Source of the DNA: Bacillota bacterium
Lineage (GTDB): Bacteria > Bacillota > Clostridia > Lachnospirales > Lachnospiraceae
Assembly: GCA_023418475.1 (NCBI GenBank)
Contig: JAEZZO010000030.1
Span: 1-64,000 of the forward strand
DNA length: 64,000 nucleotides
Direction of reading: 5' to 3'
The notes below the pieces were generated by a model, which saw nothing but the letters and a program-made list of their open reading frames with translations, did not search any database and had not been told where the DNA came from. Position numbers and translations under genes: made by a program. The first letter of the stretch is position 1. Each line of letters begins with the position of its first letter. Shown here one piece after another: positions 8,817 through 17,003 of this stretch.

Positions 8817-9920
8817 TTATTTTTGGTAGAATTCTTGTATTTTGTCCATCCTGGAAGTCATACCAATAAAAAGCTGATCCACTAGAGTGATGGCAACCAT
8901 TGATTCAACAACCACAACAGCTCTCGGAACAATAACAGGATCATGCCGTCCTTTTATCGTCAGTGAGATATTCTGACCGTCACGGTTTACCGTCTGCTGG
9001 GGTCTGAAGATGGAAGGGGTAGGTTTGATAGCAGCACGGAGAATAATTTCCGATCCGTCGCTGATACCGCCCAGGATACCTCCGGAATGATTACTGGTTT
9101 TTACAATAGCTCCGTGTTCATTTCTTAGAAATGGATCATTATTTTCTGCACCACTTAAGCTGGCAGCATGAAAACCCTCTCCGATTTCTATGCCCTTAAC
9201 AGCTCCGATAGACATAACAGCCCTTGCAAGAGCCGCATCCAGCTTATTAAAAACAGGTTCCCCAATACCGGAGGGCATGCCTGTAACAACACATTCTATT
9301 ATTCCGCCTGCAGAATTACCGGAGGACATCTGTTCTTGCAGATATTCCTCCGCCTTTTTGGAAGCCTCTAAATCAGACATAAAAAGCGGACTGAGCGGGA
9401 TATTATTTTTGTCGGCCTTGGCAGGATCAATTGTGAACGGTCCGATTGCTCTGGTATAGGCACAAACTGTTATACCAAGATTCTTTAAAATAGCACTGGC
9501 AACCGCACCCGCAGCTACCCTTCCGATTGTTTCACGTCCGGAGGAACGGCCACCCCCGCGGTAGTCGCGAAAGCCGTATTTTTGATCAAAGGTATAATCG
9601 GCATGTCCAGGACGATAGGAGGCAGCTATTTCACTATAATCCCCTGATTTCTGGTTTTCATTATAGACAGCCAGGGATATAGGAGTTCCCGTAGTTTGGC
9701 CTTCCATTACACCCGAAAGAATTGTAACTTTATCCTCTTCCTTTCGAGGGGTGGAATATTTGGTTTGACCCGGTTTTCTTCTGTTTAAATAGGTTTGAAT
9801 ATATTCCTCATCAAGCTTAAGACCGGCGGGACAACCGTCAACAACAACTCCAATCCCTTTTCCATGAGATTCTCCCCAGGTTGTAATCGTAAAAATAGTT
9901 CCATAAACAGATCCTGACAT
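8817..9920 (-). CDS. aroC: chorismate synthase AroC
   Basis: Converts 5-enolpyruvylshikimate-3-phosphate to chorismate, the last step of the shikimate pathway, using reduced FMN. The 367-aa length is normal. Family signatures are visible: GESHGKGIGVVVDGCPAG near residues 13-30, the segment FRDYRGGGRSSGRETIGRVA near 116-136, and GISDGSEIILRAAIKPTPSI near 285-305. The start at 9920 follows a GAGGT site. It is not with other aro genes here. Its 5' leader is unusual: about 93 nt of hairpin-rich sequence flanked by 13-bp direct repeats. Confidence 0.96.
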   Translation of the reverse strand: MSGSVYGTIFTITTWGESHGKGIGVVVDGCPAGLKLDEEYIQTYLNRRKPGQTKYSTPRKEEDKVTILSGVMEGQTTGTPISLAVYNENQKSGDYSEIAASYRPGHADYTFDQKYGFRDYRGGGRSSGRETIGRVAAGAVASAILKNLGITVCAYTRAIGPFTIDPAKADKNNIPLSPLFMSDLEASKKAEEYLQEQMSSGNSAGGIIECVVTGMPSGIGEPVFNKLDAALARAVMSIGAVKGIEIGEGFHAASLSGAENNDPFLRNEHGAIVKTSNHSGGILGGISDGSEIILRAAIKPTPSIFRPQQTVNRDGQNISLTIKGRHDPVIVPRAVVVVESMVAITLVDQLFIGMTSRMDKIQEFYQK

Positions 9921-9922
9921 AC

Positions 9923-10028
9923 TTTACCTCATTTCTGCGCTTCTTTTGCGCATTCTATGTTTGTGTGCGCAGCGTAGACACAAACTTGCAGAGTGAAAGT
10001 GATTTTACTTTCACTTTTACCTCATTTC
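9923..10028. repeat. hairpin-rich insert between 13-bp direct repeats in the aroC leader
   Basis: The 13-mer TTTACCTCATTTC occurs at 9923-9935 and again at 10016-10028; on the aroC strand it carries the ribosome site GAGGT. Between them lie three successive dyads: TGCGC/GCGCA near 9936-9952, TTTGTGT/ACACAAA near 9959-9984, and GTGAAAGT/ACTTTCAC near 9993-10014. This looks like a small repeat element inserted with duplication of its target, or a tandem slip event. Confidence 0.5.
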
Positions 10029-10152
10029 CAATACCTTATTTCATTAAATTATCAATAGTATACTGGAAAGAATAATTAGTTTCAATCTTTTTACGGACAT
10101 TTGATGAAAAATAATCATATATTAAAATGATAACATGATTTTGAGGCATGAA

Positions 10153-10356
10153 ATGGGAGAACAGTTTTACCGTTTCGGGAAATCTACCGCAGCCGGATTT
10201 GAGAATCAAAATGACTGGGCAAAAGATAAATCCGGTTCCAGTAATCCTTCACGAAATCTGAAAGATACGGACGAGGACTTAATAATTGAAGAAAATACGG
10301 TTTATGAAATCGACAGGGAATGCTATGAAAGATTAAAGAAACAAAGAAAAAGATAA
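10153..10356 (+). CDS. hypothetical protein, charged, 67 aa
   Basis: Small hydrophilic protein beginning MGEQFYRFGKS, with an acidic middle (DTDEDLIIEENTVYEID) and a basic tail (LKKQRKR). No known domain is recognised. I chose the ATG at 10153 because GAGG lies 8 nt upstream, whereas the in-frame ATG at 10135 has none. A strong hairpin terminator follows at once, which supports a real transcription unit. No membrane segment or signal peptide. Confidence 0.6.
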   Translation: MGEQFYRFGKSTAAGFENQNDWAKDKSGSSNPSRNLKDTDEDLIIEENTVYEIDRECYERLKKQRKR

Positions 10357-10371
10357 GATAGATATAAAAGA

Positions 10372-10400
10372 AAAGCTGCGGTTGCCGCAGCTTTCTTTTA
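10372..10400 (+). terminator. intrinsic terminator
   Basis: Ten-bp stem AAAGCTGCGG/CCGCAGCTTT with a 3-nt loop, followed by CTTTTATTA. It ends the 67-aa protein gene, and since A-rich sequence precedes the stem it may also serve the leftward Cys/Gly-rich gene beyond it. Confidence 0.8.
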
Positions 10401-10437
10401 TTATGCCGGAAATTTTGCACTGAGGTTTCAGAAGCTT

Positions 10438-10665
10438 TTAGAAAAAGCCACCTGATCCGCCACAGCAGCAGCAAAGAAGAATGACAATCAGAATAAGACA
10501 ACTGCAGTTGTTGTCTCCGCCACCACAACTGTTTCCTCCGAAAAATCCGCCGCTTCCGCCGCCACAGCAGCAACATAATAAGAGTATGATGATAATAATA
10601 CAACTGCAATCGTTACCACCGCCGCATCCTTGGTCGTTACAATGTGTTGCTTGTAAATCACTCAT
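10438..10665 (-). CDS. Cys/Gly-rich small protein with an internal duplication (chorion class high-cysteine HCB13-like)
   Basis: Protein of 75 aa with 15 cysteines. After a short polar start (MSDLQATHC) it holds two near-identical units, about residues 15-42 and 48-75: a Gly/Asn/Cys segment ending CSC, a run of Ile/Leu of 7-8 residues, four consecutive Cys, and a GGGSGGFF-type tail. Small Lachnospiraceae proteins of this kind are often labelled chorion class high-cysteine HCB protein 13. A perfect AGGAGG lies 7 nt upstream of the ATG, and a terminator lies downstream, so it is very likely expressed. A spore coat or exosporium role is guessed from composition only. Confidence 0.7.
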   Translation of the reverse strand: MSDLQATHCNDQGCGGGNDCSCIIIIILLLCCCCGGGSGGFFGGNSCGGGDNNCSCLILIVILLCCCCGGSGGFF

Positions 10666-11079
10666 TGTATGTTCCTCCTAATATTAATTACAATGTATCA
10701 TATGAGGTTATGCTTGACTGATTTCCTATTTTTTTAAATTAAAATAGTAATTTTTGTGAGTTTTACAAATAATTTAAGGTACAAGTAGGAAATTATTCCT
10801 TTTATTGGATTGGAAAACATTAGATGCATAAAAAATTGAAAGAAAATCATTTTCAAACCATTTAGAAAAGCCTATTCACTTTTTGACCAGATCATCAAAA
10901 AGTGAAAGGCACGGGTATAAGTGTGAGATTTGACAGGGAGAAAACGGTAACTGTTTCGTTAAAAATACAAATAATATTGCGGATATTACATGGGATTTAT
11001 TTACTCTTTATGGTAGAATATCCATAGTTATTACAATACTAAGCGAAATATGCGGATTACGAAAAAGGAGGTTTTTATA
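10666..11079. other. intergenic region with one strong hairpin
   Basis: No gene is seen between the divergent Cys/Gly-rich gene and the metallo-hydrolase. A hairpin spans 10870-10910: GCCT, one bulged A, then a perfect 12-bp arm TTCACTTTTTGA with an 8-nt loop and the exact complement. It lacks a T-run for rightward reading and its role is unknown. Confidence 0.5.
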
Positions 11080-11784
11080 ATGGGGTTAAATCTTGTTCTT
11101 CCGGTAACCTTAAATACATCCGGAAAAGTTCTGATACAAACAGTATCTGAAAGTCATTCTTTTTTATTTAATTCCTATATCATAACATCAATAGGAGGAG
11201 AAAATGTTGTAGTAGATCCAACAGAAATGCCGCAAAAATCTGTATGCAACATTAATCCGGCAGCAATATTATGTACACATGAGCATTTTGACCATACGGA
11301 TGTTCCGTTTACAGATTCTTATGACATACCTAAAATCCTATATGAGAAAGGCGATATCAGGACAAAGGACTTTCGCATTTACAGTATTGCTTCCTCACAT
11401 TATAATGATACCATCGATAACAGCAATTTTCTTATCGTATTTGAAGTAGATGGTCTGAGGATCGTACATATGGGAGATATCGGGCAAAATAAACTGACAG
11501 AGGAACAGTTAGAGGCGATTGGAAAGATTGATATTGCATTTATGCAGTTTGAAAATAATTATTCCGATATGTCTGTCAGCAACCGGAAAGGTTTTACGAT
11601 CATAGAACAGCTCAATCCTAAGATCATTATTCCGACACATTGTTTTGAAAAGGGAGATGCAATGCTTGCACAAAAATACGGATGCATCACAGAGTTTAAT
11701 AATTTGCTGGAGGTATCAAAAGAGGATTTACCTGAAAAAAGCCTATGTGTATATAGAATATTAAACACGCATCAATATCAATAG
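11080..11784 (+). CDS. MBL-fold metallo-hydrolase
   Basis: Zinc hydrolase-fold protein of 234 aa, UlaG/YycJ-like. The metal motif reads CTHEHFDHTD near residues 67-76, followed by SSHYND, MGDIG and PTHCFEKGD, which supply the further His/Asp ligands. No signal peptide, so cytoplasmic. The start at 11080 is chosen because a perfect AAGGAGG site lies upstream, inside the longer open frame. Substrate cannot be assigned; beta-lactamase activity is not implied by the fold. Confidence 0.82.
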   Translation: MGLNLVLPVTLNTSGKVLIQTVSESHSFLFNSYIITSIGGENVVVDPTEMPQKSVCNINPAAILCTHEHFDHTDVPFTDSYDIPKILYEKGDIRTKDFRIYSIASSHYNDTIDNSNFLIVFEVDGLRIVHMGDIGQNKLTEEQLEAIGKIDIAFMQFENNYSDMSVSNRKGFTIIEQLNPKIIIPTHCFEKGDAMLAQKYGCITEFNNLLEVSKEDLPEKSLCVYRILNTHQYQ

Positions 11785-11806
11785 AGAATGAAATACTGTC
11801 CGGAAG

Positions 11807-11859
11807 CACAGTTGCTATTCACAACCCTGAATTTGACTAGTCTGTGAACAGTAGCTGTG
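11807..11859 (+). terminator. imperfect hairpin after the metallo-hydrolase gene
   Basis: Seventeen-nt arms starting CACAGTTGCTATTCACA pair with TGTGAACAGTAGCTGTG, all three mismatches being G-U compatible. A T-run is missing after the stem, so it may act as a transcript 3' end or barrier and not as a classical terminator. Confidence 0.35.
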
Positions 11860-11961
11860 TAATAACCAGGTAATAGAAGAAATAGCATCATAATATTTAC
11901 AAGCCTCCTATAATCAATTATAATATTTGGAAGATTAGTAAGGATTTGGGGGGCTTTTCTT

Positions 11962-12873
11962 ATGCTATATACAATTGGAACAAAGTATTATAAGGACTAT
12001 CAATTTCATCTGGCTGTAACAGAAGGCCTTAAGGAATTAGGAAACAGTGAGGAAGGAAAATATTATAAAATAATATATATGAAAAATGGTCCTTGCCATT
12101 TCGTAATGAATGGCAAGGAATTTATGCTGACCGGTGCCTGTGCTATTTGTATGAATGAGAAGGATCAGATTAATTTTCTTAAAGTAGTAGGTGACGGTGC
12201 TAAGATTTTGTGGTTTCAGCCGACGCTGATTAACCTGAAATTTACCTATGAGGCAATTAATGCAAGAAAACAAATACTAACTACTACAGAAAGCCAGGAT
12301 TTTTATTATTTGCGGCAATTCGCCGAAGATAAGAATGATACCTGTAAAATAATGTCTCTGCATACCATTGATTCGGCGGAAATTGAACGTAAAATGCAGA
12401 TTATAAAGGATGTTTTGACAAAGCAGGACACAAATTCATGGCCGTGTCGCAGCAGGTCTTATCTGTTTGAAATTTTATTTTGTCTGAAAAGACAGGAGGA
12501 AGAAGAAGGTACCGGCAGGGATATTTTACGGTATGAGGGATGCTCAAGGCTTGCGGTAGAAGTTATTTACTATCTGCAAGCCTGTTATCAGCAAAAGATA
12601 ACGGTAGAAGGTCTGGCTGATTTATTTCACACGAACAGGACTACATTATTAAATGATTTTAAAAAATATACAGGTCAATCGGTAAATCAATATCTGATTG
12701 CGCTGCGAATAACAATGGCGGCTTCCTTTCTTCGGGATACCGGTCTTTCTGTAGAAGATATCTGTGAAAGAACCGGCTTTCGGGATATCAGTTATTTCAG
12801 CAAGGTGTTTAAGAAGAGATTGTTATATACACCTTCCGAATACAGACGCCTGTATAAAAATGAATTTTACTGA
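11962..12873 (+). CDS. AraC-family transcriptional regulator
   Basis: Regulator of 303 aa. The N-terminal half (about 20-150) has the pattern of a cupin-like sensing domain (MKNGPCHFVMNGKEFMLTGA). The C-terminal AraC DNA-binding domain with two helix-turn-helix units spans about 200-300 (ITVEGLADLFHTNRTTLLNDFKK and GLSVEDICERTGFRDISYFSKVFKK). The ATG follows GGGGGG about 10 nt upstream. The next gene, a subtilase, starts about 70 nt later on the same strand; a regulatory link is possible but not shown. Confidence 0.88.
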   Translation: MLYTIGTKYYKDYQFHLAVTEGLKELGNSEEGKYYKIIYMKNGPCHFVMNGKEFMLTGACAICMNEKDQINFLKVVGDGAKILWFQPTLINLKFTYEAINARKQILTTTESQDFYYLRQFAEDKNDTCKIMSLHTIDSAEIERKMQIIKDVLTKQDTNSWPCRSRSYLFEILFCLKRQEEEEGTGRDILRYEGCSRLAVEVIYYLQACYQQKITVEGLADLFHTNRTTLLNDFKKYTGQSVNQYLIALRITMAASFLRDTGLSVEDICERTGFRDISYFSKVFKKRLLYTPSEYRRLYKNEFY

Positions 12874-12944
12874 TGGTAGAAGGATTATCGGTGTATATTG
12901 GCAAAGCTGTCAGAATAGGATAATAAAAAAGACAGCGGAGCTAT

Positions 12945-14114
12945 ATGATGGTAAGAAAGCAAAAGATCCAGGTTATACTGCATTGCAAGGAATTCGAAAG
13001 AAGGCAGCAGGCAATTGAAAATATAGGTAATATCATCTATAAGCTTCCTATGATAGATGCATATGTAATAGAAGTGGACCAAGACCAGCTTGATTATTTG
13101 AAATCGGTAGATGGCCTTATCAGTATGGAAATGGATACACATATTACCGCTCAGATGAACCGTGTCAGTGATGTGATAGAAAGCCATTGGGCTCATGAAC
13201 ACGGTTATTTCGGCCGGGGAGTAGGAGTGGCGGTAGTAGATACGGGAATTGCCCCCCATAAGGATTTTTTGGAGGGAGGCAACCGGATTACTGCGTTCAA
13301 AGACTTTATCAGCCAGAGAGCGGAAGCGTATGATGATAATGGTCATGGAACGCATGTCGCAGGTATTATAGGAGGAAACGGATATTCCTCCAAAGGGAAA
13401 TACAGGGGTATTGCACCGGAATGCAGTTTTATTGGTGTAAAGGTACTGGATCATAGAGGAGACGGAAATATCTCCGATGTTCTTGCTGGACTTCAGTGGA
13501 TAATCGATAACCGCAAAAAATACAATATTAGAATTGTTAATATATCGGTAGGTACTTCCTCCAAGGATAACCTGGATGAGAACTCTCTTCTGGTTCAGGG
13601 CGTAAATGCAGTTTGGGACAACGGAATTGTAGTGATTGTAGCAGCCGGTAATAACGGCCCGGGTCCAATGTCTATCTCAACCCCGGGAATAAGCAGAAAG
13701 GTAATAACGGTAGGCTCCTCGGATGATAATGTATCTGCGGAGGTATATGGCAGCGGTCGTGCGAAGGATTATTCGGGACGCGGACCGACACCGTTCTGTA
13801 TTAAAAAACCCGATATCGTGGCGCCGGGTTCCAATATTATTTCCTGCAATACAAGCAGATATTCAACAAAAACCAAGAATGGTGAAATACGCTTTCTTTC
13901 CAGTGACTCACCTATGATGTATACAATTAAAAGCGGAACCTCTATGGCAACACCGGTGGTATCGGGAGCCATTGCGCTTTTACTGTCTGCCTATCCGGAT
14001 ATGACAAACAGGGAGGTAAAGCTAAAGCTTCGCAGCAGTGCGGTAGATCTTGGTCAGCACTGGGAAAAGCAAGGCTGGGGGTTACTGAATGTCAGAAGAT
14101 TACTGGAAAAATAA
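12945..14114 (+). CDS. S8-family serine peptidase (intracellular subtilisin-like)
   Basis: Subtilase of 389 aa. The triad is visible: Asp99 in VVDTG, His134 in NGHGTHVAG and Ser333 in GTSMATP, with an oxyanion-hole Asn in AAGNNGPG near 236. Residues 1-70 resemble a short inhibitor-like propeptide (KFDVIxLP-type pattern around IIYKLPMIDAYVIEV). No signal peptide is present, so an intracellular or self-processed enzyme is likely, as for Clostridia subtilases annotated near spore genes. It may be read together with the upstream AraC gene. A second ATG directly after the first is an equally good start. Confidence 0.9.
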   Translation: MMVRKQKIQVILHCKEFERRQQAIENIGNIIYKLPMIDAYVIEVDQDQLDYLKSVDGLISMEMDTHITAQMNRVSDVIESHWAHEHGYFGRGVGVAVVDTGIAPHKDFLEGGNRITAFKDFISQRAEAYDDNGHGTHVAGIIGGNGYSSKGKYRGIAPECSFIGVKVLDHRGDGNISDVLAGLQWIIDNRKKYNIRIVNISVGTSSKDNLDENSLLVQGVNAVWDNGIVVIVAAGNNGPGPMSISTPGISRKVITVGSSDDNVSAEVYGSGRAKDYSGRGPTPFCIKKPDIVAPGSNIISCNTSRYSTKTKNGEIRFLSSDSPMMYTIKSGTSMATPVVSGAIALLLSAYPDMTNREVKLKLRSSAVDLGQHWEKQGWGLLNVRRLLEK

Positions 14115-14243
14115 AATGACTTCGACATTTTCTACAGTTTATTGATTGAAAAGCCGATTTTGCATAGAATACAGAAAAAAACGGGTTGATTCTATTATGA
14201 ATTCCAAAGTATCATAAGACAAAATGGAGGCAAGGGGGACTTT

Positions 14244-16316
14244 ATGCGTATGACGGATGTATTTGGAATAAATTCGGAGTATTTAACAAAAAATGGTAAG
14301 CCGTGGTTTCCGGTTATGGGAGAAATGCATTATTCCAGATATCCAAACCAATACTGGAAGGAATCACTCTATAAAATGAAGGCGGGTAAGGTAGAAATAG
14401 TCTCGTCGTACACGATATGGATTCATCACGAAGAAATAGAAGGCGAATTTGACTTTGGCGGAGATCGGAGTTTAAGGACCTTTATACAGGCTTGTAAGGA
14501 ATGCGGACTGTATTTATTCTTAAGAATCGGACCATGGGCTCATGCAGAGGCCAGAAATGGCGGATTTCCGGATTGGCTTTTAGAGAAAGGCTTCCGCGTA
14601 AGACATAATGATCCGGGATATCTGGAATATGTGAAAAGATTTTTCCAGAAATTATATGAGCAGGCAGAGGGGTATTTTTTAAAAGACGGTGGCCCGATTA
14701 TTGGCTTGCAGATAGAAAATGAGCTGGGACATGCCGGTGGAGCGGAAGGCGAGGAAGGAAATGATCACATCCGTACCTTATATCAGATGGCTGTTGAGAT
14801 TGGTTTTGATGTTCCCTATTATACGGCAACCGGTTGGGGCGGAGCGGCTTTTGGAGATTTAATTCCGGTTATGGGAGGTTATCCTGATGCACCCTGGGAA
14901 CAGACGACGAAAGAGCTTGAACCAAGTAATAATTTTGTATTTTCAAATGAGAGGAACGACCATAATATAGCAAGTGATTACAACCTTGGGAAAGTATGCC
15001 ATACGGACTTTTCGAAGTACCCCTATCTGACCGCAGAACTCGGAGGAGGAATGCAGCCGACCCATCACCGCAGGACCTTAACGGAACCGGAGGACATCGG
15101 TGCAATGACACTTACTAAGCTGGGAAGCGGGGTTAACCTTCTGGGATATTATATGTATCACGGCGGTACCAATCCCAAGGGCAAATTAACAAGCTTGCAG
15201 GAATCAAGGGCAACCGGCAGCCCCAATGATTACACGGAATGCAGCTATGAGTTTCGGGCGCCGATTCGTGAATACGGGCAGATATCCGATACATTCCGGG
15301 AAATAAAGCTTTACAGTATGTTTACCAGAGATTTCGGAAGCGGACTTTGTACAATGCCGGCTTATATACCGGAGGATAATCCGGAATCTCCTAAAAATCA
15401 GGAGGATTTAAGATATTCGATTCGTCATAACGGAAAGAGCGGTTATCTCTTTGTCAATAATTATCAAAGAAGATACCCGATGAAAGAGCATCAAAATGTT
15501 AATCTTTCCATTCCATTGCCAAATGAAACCATAACCTTTCCTTCCTTTTCACTAAAGGATAAGGATTATTTTTTCCTTCCGTTTAACATGCCAATTGGTA
15601 ATGCAGTATTAAAAACGGCGATGGTTACCCCTCTGTGCATACTAAATAATGCTGCAAGCACTTATGTGTTCTATGGAGACAGAGACCCTCGATTTGATTT
15701 GCAGGGTGATCCGCAAGATGTAAAATTACTGACGATTTCACGTGCAGATGCCAGAAATGCCTGGAAGGTAATAAGAGAGAAAGAACATCTGATCATCAGT
15801 GAAGCAGCGGTTGTAGAAACAGATCAGGGACTGGAATTCATAGGAAGGGATCAGTTCAGGATAAAAGTGTATCCTGATTTTGATGTTGTTCCGGAAGGAT
15901 GGGAGAAAAAAGGATCTGACGGAGAAATGACTCTATATGAAAAGTCAGTCAGAAAGTTATCTATATCAGCCGCAGCCAGCTTAATTGAGGTTCAGGAGAA
16001 CAGAAATATCTATGAAATTGATCTGAAGGTTCCTAGGGAAGCGCAGGATTGCTATTTACAGATAGATTATAAGGGAGACCAGGCCCGCCTGTATCAAAAT
16101 GGTGAATTTATCGCAGATCACTATTACACAGGAAAACAGTGGGAAATAGGATTAAAACGTTTTCAATATCCGACAAGGCTTATCCTTGAAGTATACCCGC
16201 TTAGAAAAGATGATCCGGTTTATATCGAAGAATGGCCAGTCATTGAAGGAGATGCGGTCTGCGAGGTTGATAGAGTGGCACTTAAGATAGAGTATAGGAC
16301 AGTGATTTTAGTCTGA
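14244..16316 (+). CDS. GH35 beta-galactosidase
   Basis: Glycoside hydrolase of 690 aa, cytoplasmic (no signal peptide). It shows the GH35 barrel motifs: FPVMGEMHYSRYP near residues 22-34, LFLRIGPWAHAEARNGGFPDW near 91-111, QIENELG with probable acid/base Glu160, and TAELGGGMQ with probable nucleophile Glu265. The C-terminal 300 residues fit the beta-sandwich domains of the family. The ATG is preceded by GGAGG with a slightly long spacer. It would release terminal beta-galactose from short oligosaccharides taken up by the cell, such as galactan or xyloglucan fragments. It stands alone between the subtilase and rubredoxin genes. Confidence 0.9.
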   Translation: MRMTDVFGINSEYLTKNGKPWFPVMGEMHYSRYPNQYWKESLYKMKAGKVEIVSSYTIWIHHEEIEGEFDFGGDRSLRTFIQACKECGLYLFLRIGPWAHAEARNGGFPDWLLEKGFRVRHNDPGYLEYVKRFFQKLYEQAEGYFLKDGGPIIGLQIENELGHAGGAEGEEGNDHIRTLYQMAVEIGFDVPYYTATGWGGAAFGDLIPVMGGYPDAPWEQTTKELEPSNNFVFSNERNDHNIASDYNLGKVCHTDFSKYPYLTAELGGGMQPTHHRRTLTEPEDIGAMTLTKLGSGVNLLGYYMYHGGTNPKGKLTSLQESRATGSPNDYTECSYEFRAPIREYGQISDTFREIKLYSMFTRDFGSGLCTMPAYIPEDNPESPKNQEDLRYSIRHNGKSGYLFVNNYQRRYPMKEHQNVNLSIPLPNETITFPSFSLKDKDYFFLPFNMPIGNAVLKTAMVTPLCILNNAASTYVFYGDRDPRFDLQGDPQDVKLLTISRADARNAWKVIREKEHLIISEAAVVETDQGLEFIGRDQFRIKVYPDFDVVPEGWEKKGSDGEMTLYEKSVRKLSISAAASLIEVQENRNIYEIDLKVPREAQDCYLQIDYKGDQARLYQNGEFIADHYYTGKQWEIGLKRFQYPTRLILEVYPLRKDDPVYIEEWPVIEGDAVCEVDRVALKIEYRTVILV

Positions 16317-16357
16317 AAACAGTAACGAAAACTGTAACAGGATAAAAGATTTTCAAC

Positions 16358-16386
16358 TTGTGATTTTACCAGGTATATGGTATAAA
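16358..16386 (+). promoter_or_regulatory. promoter of the rubredoxin gene
   Basis: TTGTGA (16358-16363) and TATAAA (16381-16386) are 17 nt apart and lie about 50 nt before the rubredoxin ATG. Confidence 0.5.
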
Positions 16387-16435
16387 TATTATTGTAACAA
16401 TATTATTATTCTATTACGGATGGAGGTTAACCAGG

Positions 16436-16591
16436 ATGAAATACGAATGTGAAGTATGTGGATATGTATATGATGAAGCAACAGGTGATCCTGATAGCGG
16501 TATTGCTCCCGGAACAAAGTGGGAGGATATTCCTGAGGACTGGGTTTGTCCTGTATGCGGAGTAGGTAAGGATAATTTTAAAGAAGCATAA
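16436..16591 (+). CDS. rubredoxin
   Basis: Small electron carrier of 51 aa that binds one iron through four cysteines. The two CxxC pairs are Cys5/Cys8 (CEVCGYVYD) and Cys38/Cys41 (CPVCGVGKDNF), with the conserved WEDIPEDW between them: a complete and typical rubredoxin. TGGAGG lies about 10 nt before the ATG. In anaerobes it feeds rubrerythrin, superoxide reductase or flavodiiron proteins, none of which is nearby. Its own promoter and terminator make it a monocistronic unit. Confidence 0.96.
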   Translation: MKYECEVCGYVYDEATGDPDSGIAPGTKWEDIPEDWVCPVCGVGKDNFKEA

Positions 16592-16609
16592 ATCTAAGTA
16601 ATGATTTAG

Positions 16610-16656
16610 CTGCCTCAGACGGTAATTTATTATGGACCGGCTGAGGCAGTTTTTTA
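16610..16656 (+). terminator. intrinsic terminator of the rubredoxin gene
   Basis: Nine-bp stem CTGCCTCAG/CTGAGGCAG with further pairing inside the loop, followed by TTTTTTATT. Confidence 0.85.
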
Positions 16657-17003
16657 TTACATAGGAAAGTTCATCCTATGTAATAAAAACCCTCCGGGGG
16701 ATGCGCAGCTACGCGCGCGAACAAAAGTTGTGCAGTATGGATGATTGATAGAGTGTGCGAAGCACACTTTTGTTCTATACTCAATTATGAATTATTCCCT
16801 GTTCAGTGAAATTTTAGGCTGGAGACGGAACAGTAAGTGGGTCTTTTCAGGTATAATTCACATTATATATTTAGTCCATTGACATAGTAGGATATAGGAA
16901 TTATGATATTACTATTGTTTTGAGCAAAAGCATGAGATGGAAGGAAGCATAGCAGGTTGTTATACTTGGATCCAAATATGATAAAAGCAAAGGTATGGTT
17001 ATT
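16657..17003. other. hairpin-rich intergenic region with promoter
   Basis: Directly after the rubredoxin terminator a dyad ACATAGGA/TCCTATGT sits at about 16660-16682. A GC-rich patch near 16700-16720 is followed by a long stem: GAACAAAAGTTGTGC (16719-16733) pairs with GCACACTTTTGTTC (16762-16775). A tight hairpin GTGTGC-GAA-GCACAC lies near 16753-16767 in the loop. This resembles the small insert in the aroC leader in style. No coding frame is seen. Confidence 0.45.
16879..16907 (+). promoter_or_regulatory. promoter of the cysteine desulfurase operon
   Basis: TTGACA (16879-16884) and TATGAT (16902-16907) are spaced by exactly 17 nt, about 95 nt upstream of the cysteine desulfurase start. 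Confidence 0.7.

Noticed and set aside
10184..10681. Open frames opposite and offset to the Cys/Gly-rich gene (141 aa and 66 aa)
   Set aside because: Low-complexity shadows of a repetitive gene; only the 75-aa frame has a strong ribosome site and a regular repeat.
12885..13454. Leftward 189-aa open frame
   Set aside because: Antisense to the subtilase gene, with no ribosome site or recognisable domain.
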